From AC-32 sp963719275 (GTDB taxonomy: Bacteria > Actinomycetota > Thermoleophilia > Gaiellales > Gaiellaceae): a DNA stretch of 64,000 nucleotides. The stretch covers positions 171,948 through 235,947 of the forward strand of contig CAVRBT010000008.1 in the NCBI GenBank assembly GCA_963719275.1, written 5' to 3'. Below, one piece after another: positions 24,133 to 33,162 of this stretch. The notes beneath the pieces were generated by a model that worked only from the letters and a program-made list of their open reading frames with translations, had not been told where the DNA came from and ran no database searches. Each line of letters begins with the position of its first letter. Position 1 is the stretch's first letter. Both the position numbers and the translations under genes were made by a program.

Positions 24133-25464
24133 CTAAGGCCGAGCGACGCGACGGCTTCCCACGTCGGCTTCAGCCCGGAGGTGAGCGGCGCGCCTCGTCG
24201 TGCTCGCGGCCTCCTCGCTCCTCCCCGCTTGCACTAGCAGTTCCGACCACTCGCGACACACTGCGGCGGCCTCACGGTGCATGCTGGAGGCCGTTAGGGC
24301 TTCAACAGCTCGCTCGAAGCTGGGAGTTGCGGTGTCCAGTTCATCGCACCCTGCTTCGATAAGCGCCTGTGCCAACCAGAGGAGACCCTGCTCCGCGGGG
24401 GCATCCGCGAGTTCTTCGTAGCCGCGTCGGATGAGCGGACGCGCGGTTTCGAAGTCGCCTCGGCGGGCGTGCGCGAGCGCTTGCCCCGCGTGAAGTGCAC
24501 CGAGGTCACGCGCATCCGCCGCCAGGGTCTCGAGCCGTGCGGCGAGCTCCAGATGCCGCTCTGCTTCGGGAATGTTGTAGGCCCACAGATGGACCTCGGC
24601 CGCGAAGAGGTGCGCTCTGGCGAGCTCGAGGCTGTCCTCGGTGTGATCGAGAAGGGTGATGGCCCGGCGGATCTCGCTGAGCGCGGCCCGCGGTTGGCCT
24701 TCCATGTAGGCGAGACGCGCCAACGACCAGTGCATCGTGACCTGTGCGTGCGGGTCGAGAGCGGCATCCGAGTCGAGCTCCTCGAGAACCGAGCGCGCGC
24801 GCTCGAACTCGCCGAGGTCGGTGAGCGCGTAGCTGAGGTACGTCGCGAGCCGAAGCCGAACACCCTCCCCCTCCGGCATCTGACAGCCAGGATCGTCGAG
24901 CGCCTCCTCGAGAATCCGTACGGCCTCATCAGCACGCCCGAGGAACCTGAGCGCCTTCGAGAGGCTGACGTAGACGTTCGTCTGCATCCGGGGTGAGACG
25001 AGCGGCGACGCCACCGCGACTGAAAGGTAGTGCGCAGCCTCGCGTTGGTTGCCCGCCGCGAGCGACGCGAGCCCCAGCGCGATCTGGGCGTGCGTCGTGA
25101 TTTCGCTTTGGCCGGTCCGCTGCGCCTCCTTCAAGACTGCCTCGAGCGCGTGGCGTGCCTCGATGCTGTGATCGCCCAGGCGCAGTTGCAGCTCGGCGTC
25201 GGTAAGTCGGAGCTCCAGCGCCTCGCCGGGTGCGATGTCGACGCCGCTCTCGAGGTATTCCGGGGTCACGCCGAGCCTGCGCGCGAGCACGCGGATGGCG
25301 GGGACAGATGGCGTGCGCTGACTTGACTCGATCCGCGAGATGTAGGCAGCGCTTACGCCGCTGGCGGCGAGCTGCCGCTGGGAGAGGCCACGCGCGAGCC
25401 GCAGCCTTCGCACGCGTTCTCCGATGCTCTCGCCCGAGCTCTTCGATCCAGGAGACACGATCAC
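24133..25464 (-). CDS. XRE-family regulator with TPR array (RRNPP-like peptide receptor candidate)
   Basis: The 443-aa protein starts with an XRE helix-turn-helix (IGERVRRLRLARGLSQRQLA, SAAYISRIESSQRTPSVPAI, residues ~14-62). About ten TPR-like helical pairs follow from residue ~80 to 430 (AHYLSVAVASPLVSPRMQTN, ADEAVRILEEALDDPG, EFERARSVLEELDSDAAL). This is the layout of peptide-sensing regulators (PlcR, PrgX, Rgg). A 27-aa exported-peptide gene lies divergently 154 bases away. Ligand binding is inferred. Confidence 0.85.
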   Translation of the reverse strand: MIVSPGSKSSGESIGERVRRLRLARGLSQRQLAASGVSAAYISRIESSQRTPSVPAIRVLARRLGVTPEYLESGVDIAPGEALELRLTDAELQLRLGDHSIEARHALEAVLKEAQRTGQSEITTHAQIALGLASLAAGNQREAAHYLSVAVASPLVSPRMQTNVYVSLSKALRFLGRADEAVRILEEALDDPGCQMPEGEGVRLRLATYLSYALTDLGEFERARSVLEELDSDAALDPHAQVTMHWSLARLAYMEGQPRAALSEIRRAITLLDHTEDSLELARAHLFAAEVHLWAYNIPEAERHLELAARLETLAADARDLGALHAGQALAHARRGDFETARPLIRRGYEELADAPAEQGLLWLAQALIEAGCDELDTATPSFERAVEALTASSMHREAAAVCREWSELLVQAGRSEEAASTTRRAAHLRAEADVGSRRVARP

Positions 25465-25618
25465 GCTCTTGCATCATCTCGACTGCAGCCGCGAAGCGTC
25501 AAGCTTGCCGACTTGACAGGATCGCCGTGGTCGGCTCTGGTCCCCCTCTCCCCATCTCCCACGACCGGTGTTGCTTCCCTGGTTACGCACATCGAAAGCG
25601 GAGCGAAAGGAGGTGAGT
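25465..25618. promoter_or_regulatory. Divergent promoter region between XRE-TPR regulator and peptide
   Basis: TTGACA at 25513-25518 is a consensus -35 facing the peptide gene, with a weak -10 (TCTGGT, 25536-25541) 17 bases on. An AAAGGAGG precedes the peptide ATG by 6 bases. The regulator probably binds here. Confidence 0.45.
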
Positions 25619-25702
25619 ATGGCCCGCCTGATCTCCATTGCGGCAGCCGCCGCGCTTGTGCTCTCAGCTGCCTTTGCAGCCGGCCTCACCTGCGGCGGAT
25701 AG
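25619..25702 (+). CDS. 27-aa exported peptide, candidate signalling pheromone precursor
   Basis: ATG 25619 has a near-perfect AAAGGAGG at ideal spacing. The product begins MARLISIAAAAALVL, is hydrophobic to residue 20 and ends AAFAAGLTCGG. An AxA-type signal peptidase site (AFA/AGLTCGG) would release a 7-residue peptide, the size of known pheromones. A strong hairpin terminator follows 15 bases after the stop. The unit is complete and stands alone opposite an XRE-TPR regulator. Its function is inferred from layout. Confidence 0.6.
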   Translation: MARLISIAAAAALVLSAAFAAGLTCGG

Positions 25703-25716
25703 CGATCCTGGGCTGT

Positions 25717-25749
25717 GTCTCGGGGCGGCGCCGCATCCCGCCCCGAGAC
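25717..25749 (+). terminator. Hairpin terminator of the peptide gene
   Basis: GTCTCGGGGCGG pairs perfectly with CCGCCCCGAGAC (12-bp stem, 9-base loop). It ends the short peptide transcript; no T-run is present. Confidence 0.8.
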
Positions 25750-25964
25750 GCCCACTCATGCTCGAGGTAACCACCACGAACGCTGGTTACCAATCGCAAT
25801 CCAGAAGATGGCGTATTCACTGCTGCCGGTGGGCAGCAGAATGATGAGATCCGGCGACGCCTCGGTCACCCGTCACCGGCGGGGGGCCAGGCTGCGGCTT
25901 CCCGGCCGCCCCGCCACTGCTGAGCATACGCGGAAGTTTTCGGAGAGCGCCCTATCATCGAGCC

Positions 25965-26693
25965 GTGCCCGCCGACGACCCGCGCAAGCAGGCCGAGATC
26001 GACTATCCGCGCGCGGCCGGCGAGGAAGGGCGCGCATGGATCCGCTCCAAGCCGTTCGGGCACAACCCGCGGGAGACCGCGCGCTTCCTGATCGATTTCG
26101 GCTACGTCCTGCAGCTGCTCGACCTGCACGCGGGCTCGAGCCTCGTCGAGCTGGGCTGCGGCTCGGGCTGGATGACGCGGCTCGCCGCACGGCACGGCGT
26201 CCACGCCGAGGGCTACGACATCTCGCCGGAGATGATCGAGATCGCGCGCGAGGAGGCCGGGCGCGAGGGGCTCGAGGCCACCTTCGAGGCCGGCGACTAC
26301 GAGCAGCTTGACCTCGGCCGCCGCTTCGACGCGTGCCTGCTCTACGACGCGCTGCACCACAGCGAGCGGCCCGAGCTGGTACTGGCCGCGGCAAGGCGCG
26401 CGCTGAAGCCCGGCGGCCGGCTCCTGCTCGCCGAGCCGAACTGGAAGCAGCGCTTCCAGGGCCGCGGCGCCTCGGACGCCTACGGCACCACCGAGCTTGG
26501 CTACAGCCCACGGCACCTGAAGCGGCTCCTCCGCGACGCCGGCTTCACGAACATCCGCCGGTTCCACAACAACCGCAAGCGGCTCTTCTCGAACGCGCCC
26601 GCCGACACGGCAGCACACCTCGCCGAGCCGTTCGTCTACCGGCTGCTCGCGCCCTTCTGGACGCAGATCTGGCTGCGCGCCCGGGCCGGCTGA
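25965..26693 (+). CDS. SAM-dependent class I methyltransferase
   Basis: The 242-aa protein has motif I SSLVELGCGSGWMTRLAARH, the acidic YDISPEMIEIAREEAG, FEAGDYEQL and FDACLLYDALHHSERPELVL (motif IV), and ALKPGGRLLLAEPNW. It transfers a methyl group from SAM; the substrate is unknown. GTG 25965 is the start. A palindrome GGCGCTCGAAGCGCC (26708-26722) lies between it and the convergent ScyD/E-like gene. Confidence 0.85.
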   Translation: MPADDPRKQAEIDYPRAAGEEGRAWIRSKPFGHNPRETARFLIDFGYVLQLLDLHAGSSLVELGCGSGWMTRLAARHGVHAEGYDISPEMIEIAREEAGREGLEATFEAGDYEQLDLGRRFDACLLYDALHHSERPELVLAAARRALKPGGRLLLAEPNWKQRFQGRGASDAYGTTELGYSPRHLKRLLRDAGFTNIRRFHNNRKRLFSNAPADTAAHLAEPFVYRLLAPFWTQIWLRARAG

Positions 26694-26721
26694 ACGCAAC
26701 CGGCCCGGGCGCTCGAAGCGC

Positions 26722-27924
26722 CTACAACGTGACCTTGATGACGCGACCCTGGCCGGCAGGGAAGCCGAATCCCTGCTCGGAGACGTACAGCGCGCCGTCA
26801 GGACCGGCAGTCATCCCGGTCGGGAAGACCAGTCCGGAGACGATCGTCGTCAGCTGCCCGTGCTTGCCGACGCGGACGATCGCGCCGGTGCCGGGTGTCG
26901 GACCGCCCGGAGTCGTGCTCGACTCGAGCGCGTAGAGGTTCCCGCGCACGCGCGCGAGGCCGAGCACCTGCTCGAGCCCGGTCGCGTGGAGGCGGAGCTT
27001 CTTGCCCGTGAGCTTCCAGATGCTCTCGTTCGGCACGGTTCCGTCCGGCGGTCCGAAGCCGCCGAGGTTGGCGATGTAGAACGCCGGGTGCCCTCCGTTG
27101 TGCGCCCAGCCTCGGCCGTGGTGGCCTTTCCCGTGGCCCTTACCGTGCCCGGAGCCGATCGGGATGATCGCCGTGGGCACGACGTGTCCGACCCTCGACG
27201 AGATGTCGAGGACGCGGCTGACGTGCCCGCTCGGCGTGACGCGGGCAAGCTCGCCGTGGTTCGAGTCCATCGGGTAGAGCGCCCGGCCCAGCGAGGTCAT
27301 GCTGTACCAGGTGCCGTCCGGCTCGAAGTCCTCGTCGTCGGGAACCGCCGCCGGGTGCGCCGCGAGGTACGCGCTCAAATCCGCGATCATCGTCCAGGTG
27401 CCGTTCGAGTTGACGCGGAAGACGCCGTTCGGGACGGTCGGGACCCCGTGCGAGCAGCCGGCTCCCGCGAGCAGCCCGTACAGCTTGTGCCCGACGAAGG
27501 CCACGCTCGAGACACCGGTGACGAGGCCGCCGAGCGCGGGCGCGGTCTGGCTCGAGGGTAGCGCGCTCACGACGGTCGACACGACACCCGTGGGGCTGAC
27601 CTTCGAGATCCGCCCGCCGAGCACCGGGTCGTTGGTGCTGCCGAAGTAGGGCGCGGCCGCACCATGCGCCTGCGGGCACGGGTCGCTGGCGGAGCTGTGC
27701 GTCCCGCCGAGGCCTCCCTCGGCGACGTAGAGGTTGGGGCCGGGCCCGAACGTCAGCCCGCGCGGGTTGTTGAACCCCGTCGCGAACACCGACATGCTCG
27801 GCGTCCCGTGCTTCTTGCCCTTGCCCTTTCCGTGGCCTGGGTCCTGTTTGGCGAGTGCAGAGCCGCTGCCGGCGGCGCCGAGGAGGAGTGCCCCGACCGA
27901 CAGCGCAATCGTGAGCCGTCTCAT
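26722..27924 (-). CDS. ScyD/ScyE family secreted beta-propeller protein
   Basis: From ATG 27924 (AAGGGGAACA upstream) the 400-aa protein has a Sec signal peptide (LTIALSVGALLLGAAGSGSA), a His/Gly/Lys-rich linker, then propeller blades (ATGFNNPRGLTFGPGPNLYV, GGRISKVSPTGVVSTVVSAL, VVPTAIIPIGSGHG, FPTGMTAGPDGALYVSEQGF). The family is widespread in actinobacteria; its enzymatic role is not established. The open frame further upstream to 30162 is antisense noise. Confidence 0.85.
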   Translation of the reverse strand: MRRLTIALSVGALLLGAAGSGSALAKQDPGHGKGKGKKHGTPSMSVFATGFNNPRGLTFGPGPNLYVAEGGLGGTHSSASDPCPQAHGAAAPYFGSTNDPVLGGRISKVSPTGVVSTVVSALPSSQTAPALGGLVTGVSSVAFVGHKLYGLLAGAGCSHGVPTVPNGVFRVNSNGTWTMIADLSAYLAAHPAAVPDDEDFEPDGTWYSMTSLGRALYPMDSNHGELARVTPSGHVSRVLDISSRVGHVVPTAIIPIGSGHGKGHGKGHHGRGWAHNGGHPAFYIANLGGFGPPDGTVPNESIWKLTGKKLRLHATGLEQVLGLARVRGNLYALESSTTPGGPTPGTGAIVRVGKHGQLTTIVSGLVFPTGMTAGPDGALYVSEQGFGFPAGQGRVIKVTL

Positions 27925-27977
27925 TGTTCCCCTTTCTGCGGGTACGACGGTCGGCCGGGAGTCTAGACCGCGGCCTG

Positions 27978-29882
27978 CTAACCGGCGGCAGCACGCGCCC
28001 GGGCGAGCTCCGCAGTGGCGAGCGGGTTCTGCGGGTCGAGGTGCACCGCGCGCTTGAGCGGCGGCAGCGCGCGGGCCGGGTCCCCCAGGTCCTCTTCGAA
28101 GCGGCCGAGCTCGAACCACGGCCGCCAGTTCAGCGGCTGCAGCCGCACCGCTGCGGCATAGCGCTCGCGCGCGCCCTCGACGTCCCCGAGCTGCTCCAGC
28201 GCCGCCGCCTGCACGAGCACCGGGTCGAGCGAGAGCGGATCCAGCGAGCGCGCGTCCCGTGCCTCGCGGTACGCAAGAAGCGGCCGCCCGTCGGCGATCG
28301 CCGTCCGAGCCGAGTCGGTCGCGCGCTCGGCGAACCAGGGCGTCAGCAGCGAGAGCGCGACCGCAATCGCCACCGCCGCGGGAAGGGGCGACCACACGAG
28401 CCGTGGCTCGTCCCGAACCACTCCGGGCCCGCCCAGCAGCGCGCCGACCGAGACCACGAACGGCGCCGTCACGGCGACGAAGTCCCAGTCGAAGTCGACG
28501 AGCGAATGCAGCACGTAGACCGCGGCAAGCACGGCCAGCGCCACTGCCGCGGGGTCTCGCCCGCGCAGGCGCCGCACCACGCCGACTGCGGCCGCGCCGA
28601 CGGACACCAGCGCGAGGAAGAAGCCGACGAGGCCGGTCTCGGTCAGGAACTGCAGCGGCACGTTGTGCGGCTCGGTGACGACGATGTCGTTCGTCCGCAG
28701 CACCCGGTGTGTCAGCTCGAAGCTCCCCGCCCCGGTCCCGCGCCATGGCTGGCGCTCCCACGCCCGCCAGGCCTCCTTCCACCAGAGCCAACGGCTCGAC
28801 GAGCTCACGTTGGCGAGATGCTGCGGCCCGCCCTGCAGCGACGCGTTGGTGGACTGCGAGGTGAACTCCTCGAACCAGCCCTCGGGCTTCGCCTCCACCG
28901 CGAGGACGACGACGCCGACCGCGACGCCCGCGCACAGCACGCCGAGGGCGATGCGGCCGAGCAGCCGCCGCCGACCCGCGGTCAGCGGCCGCCGTTCCTC
29001 CTCGAGCGAGCCGAGGTACGCGAGCGCGCCCACTGCGACGGCGGCCAGGACGAACACGACCCCGAACCACGCGCCGTCGTGGACGCGCAGCGAGTGCTCC
29101 GCCCGGTCGGTCGTCAAGCCCGGCCGCGTGAAGGCCCACGCTGCCACGCCCAGCCCGGCGCCCCCGCCGAGCAGCAGCGCCGCGGCGCTCTCGACCCGCG
29201 GCCGGCCGAGGACGAGCCAGAGGACGATCGCCGCACCCGCCGCGAGCACGCCGCCGCGCGAGTAGGTCAGCAGCAGCCCGACGACGAGCGCGTAGATGTA
29301 GACGACGCCCGCGGCCCGCAGCCAGTGCCGGTGCTCGCGCCGCGCCGCGAGCCAGACCGCCAGCGGCAGCGCCATCGCGAACAGCAACCCGAGCGCGTTC
29401 CAGTAGCCAATCGGTGAGCTCAGCCGAGCGATCCGCCCCGAGGAGCCGAGCGCCGGGATCGCCTTCCCGAGCAGCGCCCACGCGAGCGGGAGCGCCAATG
29501 CGCCCGCGAGCACGTACGCCCACTCGCGCAGCCACGGCCCGAGCCAGAGCCCGATCACCGCGAGCGCGAGGTAGACGAGCCCGCGGTTCAGGTAGGCCCA
29601 CGAGCGGTCGGCCTGGATCGACCACAGCACCGAGATCCCGTTCCAGGCCACGAAGGCGACGAGGAACCCGAGCGCCGCGAGCGCCTCCCGCGAAAGCTCC
29701 GGCCACGGCATTCCGACCAGCGCGCCCGCCACGACCAGCGCCGCGACCATGAGCGCCGCGATGCCGATCCACGTCAACCGCCCGCCCGACGAGCCGGCCG
29801 AGAAGAGCGCCGAAACCGCCGCCAGGACCCCGCCGGCGCCGAGCAGCAGCCAAGCCGCCCAGCGATCCAGCGCCCTGAGCAT
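27978..29882 (-). CDS. O-antigen ligase-like membrane protein with C-terminal TPR
   Basis: The 634-aa protein has about 12 membrane spans and the Wzy_C/O-antigen ligase loop (GSSGRIARLSSPIGYWNALG, LLLTYSRGGVLAAGAAIVLW, TEPHNVPLQFLTETGLVGFF). After the last span (~residue 520) come two TPR-like units (ATDSARTAIADGRPLLAYRE, RERYAAAVRLQPLNWRPWFE, KRAVHLDPQNPLATAELARA). It probably joins or polymerises surface glycans. Confidence 0.85.
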   Translation of the reverse strand: MLRALDRWAAWLLLGAGGVLAAVSALFSAGSSGGRLTWIGIAALMVAALVVAGALVGMPWPELSREALAALGFLVAFVAWNGISVLWSIQADRSWAYLNRGLVYLALAVIGLWLGPWLREWAYVLAGALALPLAWALLGKAIPALGSSGRIARLSSPIGYWNALGLLFAMALPLAVWLAARREHRHWLRAAGVVYIYALVVGLLLTYSRGGVLAAGAAIVLWLVLGRPRVESAAALLLGGGAGLGVAAWAFTRPGLTTDRAEHSLRVHDGAWFGVVFVLAAVAVGALAYLGSLEEERRPLTAGRRRLLGRIALGVLCAGVAVGVVVLAVEAKPEGWFEEFTSQSTNASLQGGPQHLANVSSSSRWLWWKEAWRAWERQPWRGTGAGSFELTHRVLRTNDIVVTEPHNVPLQFLTETGLVGFFLALVSVGAAAVGVVRRLRGRDPAAVALAVLAAVYVLHSLVDFDWDFVAVTAPFVVSVGALLGGPGVVRDEPRLVWSPLPAAVAIAVALSLLTPWFAERATDSARTAIADGRPLLAYREARDARSLDPLSLDPVLVQAAALEQLGDVEGARERYAAAVRLQPLNWRPWFELGRFEEDLGDPARALPPLKRAVHLDPQNPLATAELARARAAAG

Positions 29883-30001
29883 CGACGCGGGAGGCTAACA
29901 TTGGCCTAGACCGGACGTCTCCGTTTACAAAGTGCTTACCGGGGGCACACGACCGCCTCACCGGGAGAGGGAAGACTGCCGTCGTAACCCGCCATGCCGC
30001 A

Positions 30002-30529
30002 ATGCGAATCCGCCTAGCCGTCATCGCTGTCGCTCTGGTCGCCCTCCTGGCCGGCCTAGCCGGCGGGACCGCTGCTCCGGCCCAGGCCAAAGGGAAGGCC
30101 TGCTGGGAGCGCGTCATCGACGACTGGCTGAACGGGCGTCCGCTCGACAAGTACTCGCCCAAGTGCCTGCAGGCCGCGCTGAAGAACGTCCCCGAGGACC
30201 TGCGCGACTACTCCGACATCACCGACGTGATCTCGGCGGCGTTGCAGAACGAGCTTCGCGGCGGCGGCGGCGCGAATGGCGGGTCGACTTCCAGCGGCGG
30301 TTCCTCGAGCGGCAACGAGAACGGCGACAACACGCCGCGCAAGCTGCAGAACGTTCCCGACCGTTCCTACTACCGCCGCGCGATCGACAACCTCGGCACC
30401 ACCAGCGCCGACTCGCTCCCGATCCCGCTGCTCGTGCTCGCAGGCCTCGGCACCGCCCTGCTCCTGACGGCAGCCGGCCTCGCGGCGCGCAAGCGCATCA
30501 AAGCGCGCCCCCGACCGCCGGCGAGCTAG
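30002..30529 (+). CDS. Surface-anchored protein of unknown function
   Basis: The 175-aa protein has a signal peptide (RLAVIAVALVALLAGLAGGT), a folded part with two cysteines (KACWERVIDDWLNGRPLDKY, SPKCLQAALKNVPEDLRDYS), a Gly/Ser/Asn-rich linker, and a C-terminal membrane helix with a basic tail (LLVLAGLGTALLLTAAGLAA, RKRIKARPR). This suits a wall- or membrane-anchored export protein. No family was recognised. Confidence 0.7.
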   Translation: MRIRLAVIAVALVALLAGLAGGTAAPAQAKGKACWERVIDDWLNGRPLDKYSPKCLQAALKNVPEDLRDYSDITDVISAALQNELRGGGGANGGSTSSGGSSSGNENGDNTPRKLQNVPDRSYYRRAIDNLGTTSADSLPIPLLVLAGLGTALLLTAAGLAARKRIKARPRPPAS

Positions 30530-30539
30530 CTTCGAGCGC

Positions 30540-32291
30540 TCAGGCCGCGGGCGGGAGGTCCTCGTCCTCGTAGATCCGCTCGCCGCGGTGCAGCCGCCGC
30601 CCTATCTCGTACGTCTGGCGCTGCGAGCGTGCCGTCGAAGCGTGCGCGGCCAGGTAGCGCGCGGCCGCGAGCAACGGCAGCCCGGCCTCCTCGGTCCCGC
30701 TGAGCAGCTCGTGCTGGCGCACCGCCGCCTCGACGCACTGGATCGTGTGGAAGTTCCGGTCCTCACGGAGCAGGCAGGAGCCGAGCTCCGCGACGAGGCG
30801 ATCGGCGTCCCCGCCGGCACCGAGGTACGACGCGACCAGCTGCCCGGCCTCATCGACCTGTTGCTGGCGGTCGTAGAGGTCGCGCAGCTCGGCGAGCAGC
30901 GCCTCCGGCTCGCCCCCTTGCGGCTGCGGCAGCCGGGTCGCCGGCACGTTCAGGAAGCGGTCGAGGTACACGCTCATGGCCGCGTCCAGCACCCCGCGCA
31001 CGAGCTCGGGCGACGCCGAGCGGCGCAGGCCCTGCTCGACCGCGTTGGCAAAAGTGAAGGTGTGCAGCGCGGTGTCCCAGTCCCCGAACTCGTTGCTCGT
31101 CGGGAAGCGCGCGATGCGGGTCGCCGCCGCGAAGGAGACCGCCGAGGCGAGCTCCACCTCGCGCGCGCCGTCGCGCAGTGCGGTGAGCAGCGCCTCGAGG
31201 ATCTCGCCGGGCTCGGCGGAGAGCAGCGTCTCGACCAGCGCGTCGCGGCCGTGCCACTCCTGCCGCGGCGCGGCCATGGCCTCGGGCAAGTGCGCGAACA
31301 CATCCTCCAGCAGCGCGACGAGGTCGACCGGGTTGCGCCAGGCGTTCGCCTCCTCCATCCGCTCGGCGAAGGCGAGTTGCGCCGGCAGCGACGCGAGCAC
31401 CGACTCGGCCCGCTCCCAGCCGGCCGCGTCGAGAGCCTCGAGCGCCTTGTTCACGAAGTCGAGCGTGTGGCCGCCGTCCAGGTACCGGTGGTCGGAGGCC
31501 GCCGCGAAGAGCATGTCCGCGAGCTCGGCCTGCGACGCGCGGGCGCGAACCGCAGAGACGAGCGCTCGCTCGGCGCCCTCGGCGTCGCGCACCTCGACGA
31601 AGCCGCGGAACCAGCGCGCGAGGCGCGCCGGGTCGAGCTCGTCGCCGGGCAGCGGCTGCAGCGGGAAGCGCGGCTCCATTCCCGCCGAGTCCGCGCCGAC
31701 GTCCGACAGGCCGTGGTAGAGGGCGGCCGCGCGGTCCTCCGGGGCGAGCCTCGGCACGAGGTTGATCAGGCAGCTGAGCGTCGTCAGGCCGCGGAACCAG
31801 CCGCCGCCGCGGCGCCGCACGCCGAAGTCCAGACCGGCCCGAAATGCGTCCGCCCCGGTCGGATCGGCCTCGGTCAGGACGATCGCCGCCTTCGCAACCA
31901 CGAGCGAGATGTCACGCTCGAGACCGACCTGCAGGCGTCCACGCTGGTGCTCGACCGGATCGCGGCGCGGAGTGACGTCGACGTAGATCTCCCCGTCGTC
32001 GACCTCGACCGGGAAGCGGCGGAGCTCGTCGGCCCACTGGTCGAAGGTGCCGCCGGTGCAGAGATCGAAGCGGGCGTGGTGCCAGTGGCAGGTGAGGATC
32101 CCATCGGCCACGGAGCCGCGGTGGAGCGGGAACCCCATGTGCGGGCAACGGTTGTCGATCGCGTGCACCTCGCCGTCCTCGTGCAGCAGGCAGATCGTGT
32201 GGCCTTCGACGCCGACGACGAGCCGACCCTTCTCCTCGAGCTTCTGCAACGACGCCACCCGCATTCGCTGCGGTGCCTCAACAACCGTCAT
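30540..32291 (-). CDS. Rieske [2Fe-2S] protein with large helical C-terminal domain
   Basis: ATG 32291 overlaps the preceding stop by 4 bases (ATGA). Residues ~15-110 form a Rieske ferredoxin domain with CPHMGFPLHRG and CHWHHARFDLCTGG cluster ligands. The remaining ~470 residues are helical (ETLLSAEPGEILEALLTALR, RNFHTIQCVEAAVRQHELL) with no recognised fold. The Rieske part suggests electron transfer to an oxygenase-like reaction. The divergent SoxR suggests redox-controlled expression. Confidence 0.8.
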   Translation of the reverse strand: MTVVEAPQRMRVASLQKLEEKGRLVVGVEGHTICLLHEDGEVHAIDNRCPHMGFPLHRGSVADGILTCHWHHARFDLCTGGTFDQWADELRRFPVEVDDGEIYVDVTPRRDPVEHQRGRLQVGLERDISLVVAKAAIVLTEADPTGADAFRAGLDFGVRRRGGGWFRGLTTLSCLINLVPRLAPEDRAAALYHGLSDVGADSAGMEPRFPLQPLPGDELDPARLARWFRGFVEVRDAEGAERALVSAVRARASQAELADMLFAAASDHRYLDGGHTLDFVNKALEALDAAGWERAESVLASLPAQLAFAERMEEANAWRNPVDLVALLEDVFAHLPEAMAAPRQEWHGRDALVETLLSAEPGEILEALLTALRDGAREVELASAVSFAAATRIARFPTSNEFGDWDTALHTFTFANAVEQGLRRSASPELVRGVLDAAMSVYLDRFLNVPATRLPQPQGGEPEALLAELRDLYDRQQQVDEAGQLVASYLGAGGDADRLVAELGSCLLREDRNFHTIQCVEAAVRQHELLSGTEEAGLPLLAAARYLAAHASTARSQRQTYEIGRRLHRGERIYEDEDLPPAA

Positions 32292-32662
32292 TCGGATCGC
32301 CTCCACCAGTAGCGGGGATCGTCGGGCTCGGCCGCCGCCAGCTGCTCAAGGCTGACCTCGCGGTACTGCTCGAGCGTGAACGAGGTCTGCGCGGAGAACC
32401 CGACGCCGGTCAACGAGAACGTGAGCGGGTGCGAGCTCAGGTGCCAGCCCTCGAGTGGCCCCGGCTCGGCGAGCCGCGCCTCCTCCTGCTCGTCGCGCAC
32501 CTCGAGCACCACCGCGCCGCCGTGCGCGCCGATGAAGTGGTCGTGCCAGACCGCGAGTCCGCGCCTTCGGTCGGCGACGTACTCGTTCAGGAGATCGTTC
32601 GCCTCGCGGGCGCTTGTCCCAGCCGGCGCGAGCGCGTACACGAGGTGGCAGCGGCCGCTCAC
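32288..32662 (-). CDS. Hypothetical protein coupled to the Rieske gene
   Basis: The 124-aa protein (CHLVYALAPAGTSAREANDL, GLAVWHDHFIGAHGGAVVLE, HPLTFSLTGVGFSAQTSFTL) resembles a dimeric alpha/beta-barrel protein. It is first in a two-gene operon opposite soxR. Function unknown. Confidence 0.65.
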   Translation of the reverse strand: MSGRCHLVYALAPAGTSAREANDLLNEYVADRRRGLAVWHDHFIGAHGGAVVLEVRDEQEEARLAEPGPLEGWHLSSHPLTFSLTGVGFSAQTSFTLEQYREVSLEQLAAAEPDDPRYWWRRSE

Positions 32663-32677
32663 TCCCCGCAGCCTAGA

Positions 32678-32697
32678 ACCTCAACTATGGTTCAAGT
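32678..32697. promoter_or_regulatory. SoxR-box-like palindrome
   Basis: ACCTCAACTATGGTTCAAGT is an imperfect palindrome resembling the SoxR site (CCTCAA...TTGAGG) and lies between the two divergent start codons. It is 4 bases from the soxR GTG, so that transcript may be nearly leaderless. Confidence 0.55.
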
Positions 32698-32700
32698 CAA

Positions 32701-33150
32701 GTGGCCATCGAGCTGTCCATCGGAGAGGTCGCAGCACGGAGTGGCGTCGCGCCCTCCGCGCTGCGCTTCTACGAGCGGCGCGGGCTCATCACGGCGAGCC
32801 GAACCGACGGGAACCAGCGCCGGTACGAGCGCGCCGTTCTGCGGAGGCTCGCGTTCATCCAGGCCGGACGGGCCGCCGGAATCTCGCTCGCGGCGATCCA
32901 GGCATCGCTCGACAGCCTCCCCACCCGACGCACCCCGGACCGAGAGGACTGGGAGCGGCTTTCGAACACCTGGCGCGCCGACCTCGACGTCCGCATCGCG
33001 ACGCTGCAGGCGCTCCGCGACCGCCTCACGACCTGCATCGGCTGCGGTTGCCTCTCGATCGACCGCTGCGACCTGCTGAACCCCGACGACGAGGCCGCTG
33101 TCGAAGGCCCCGGCGCCCACTACCTCACAGCGGAGGGGCCACGAGGGTAG
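32701..33150 (+). CDS. soxR: Redox-sensitive MerR-family regulator SoxR
   Basis: The 149-aa protein has the MerR helix-turn-helix (SIGEVAARSGVAPSALRFYE) and wing, a dimerisation helix, and the SoxR cluster CIGCGCLSIDRC (about residues 112-123) that binds [2Fe-2S]. It turns on target promoters when the cluster is oxidised by redox-cycling compounds. Likely target: the Rieske operon opposite. Confidence 0.9.
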   Translation: MAIELSIGEVAARSGVAPSALRFYERRGLITASRTDGNQRRYERAVLRRLAFIQAGRAAGISLAAIQASLDSLPTRRTPDREDWERLSNTWRADLDVRIATLQALRDRLTTCIGCGCLSIDRCDLLNPDDEAAVEGPGAHYLTAEGPRG

Positions 33151-33162
33151 GAGGCCGGGCGC

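Noticed and set aside
26722..30162. 1146-codon minus frame
   Set aside because: Only the part from 27924 to 26722 matches a known family. The rest is antisense or out of frame to the O-antigen ligase gene.
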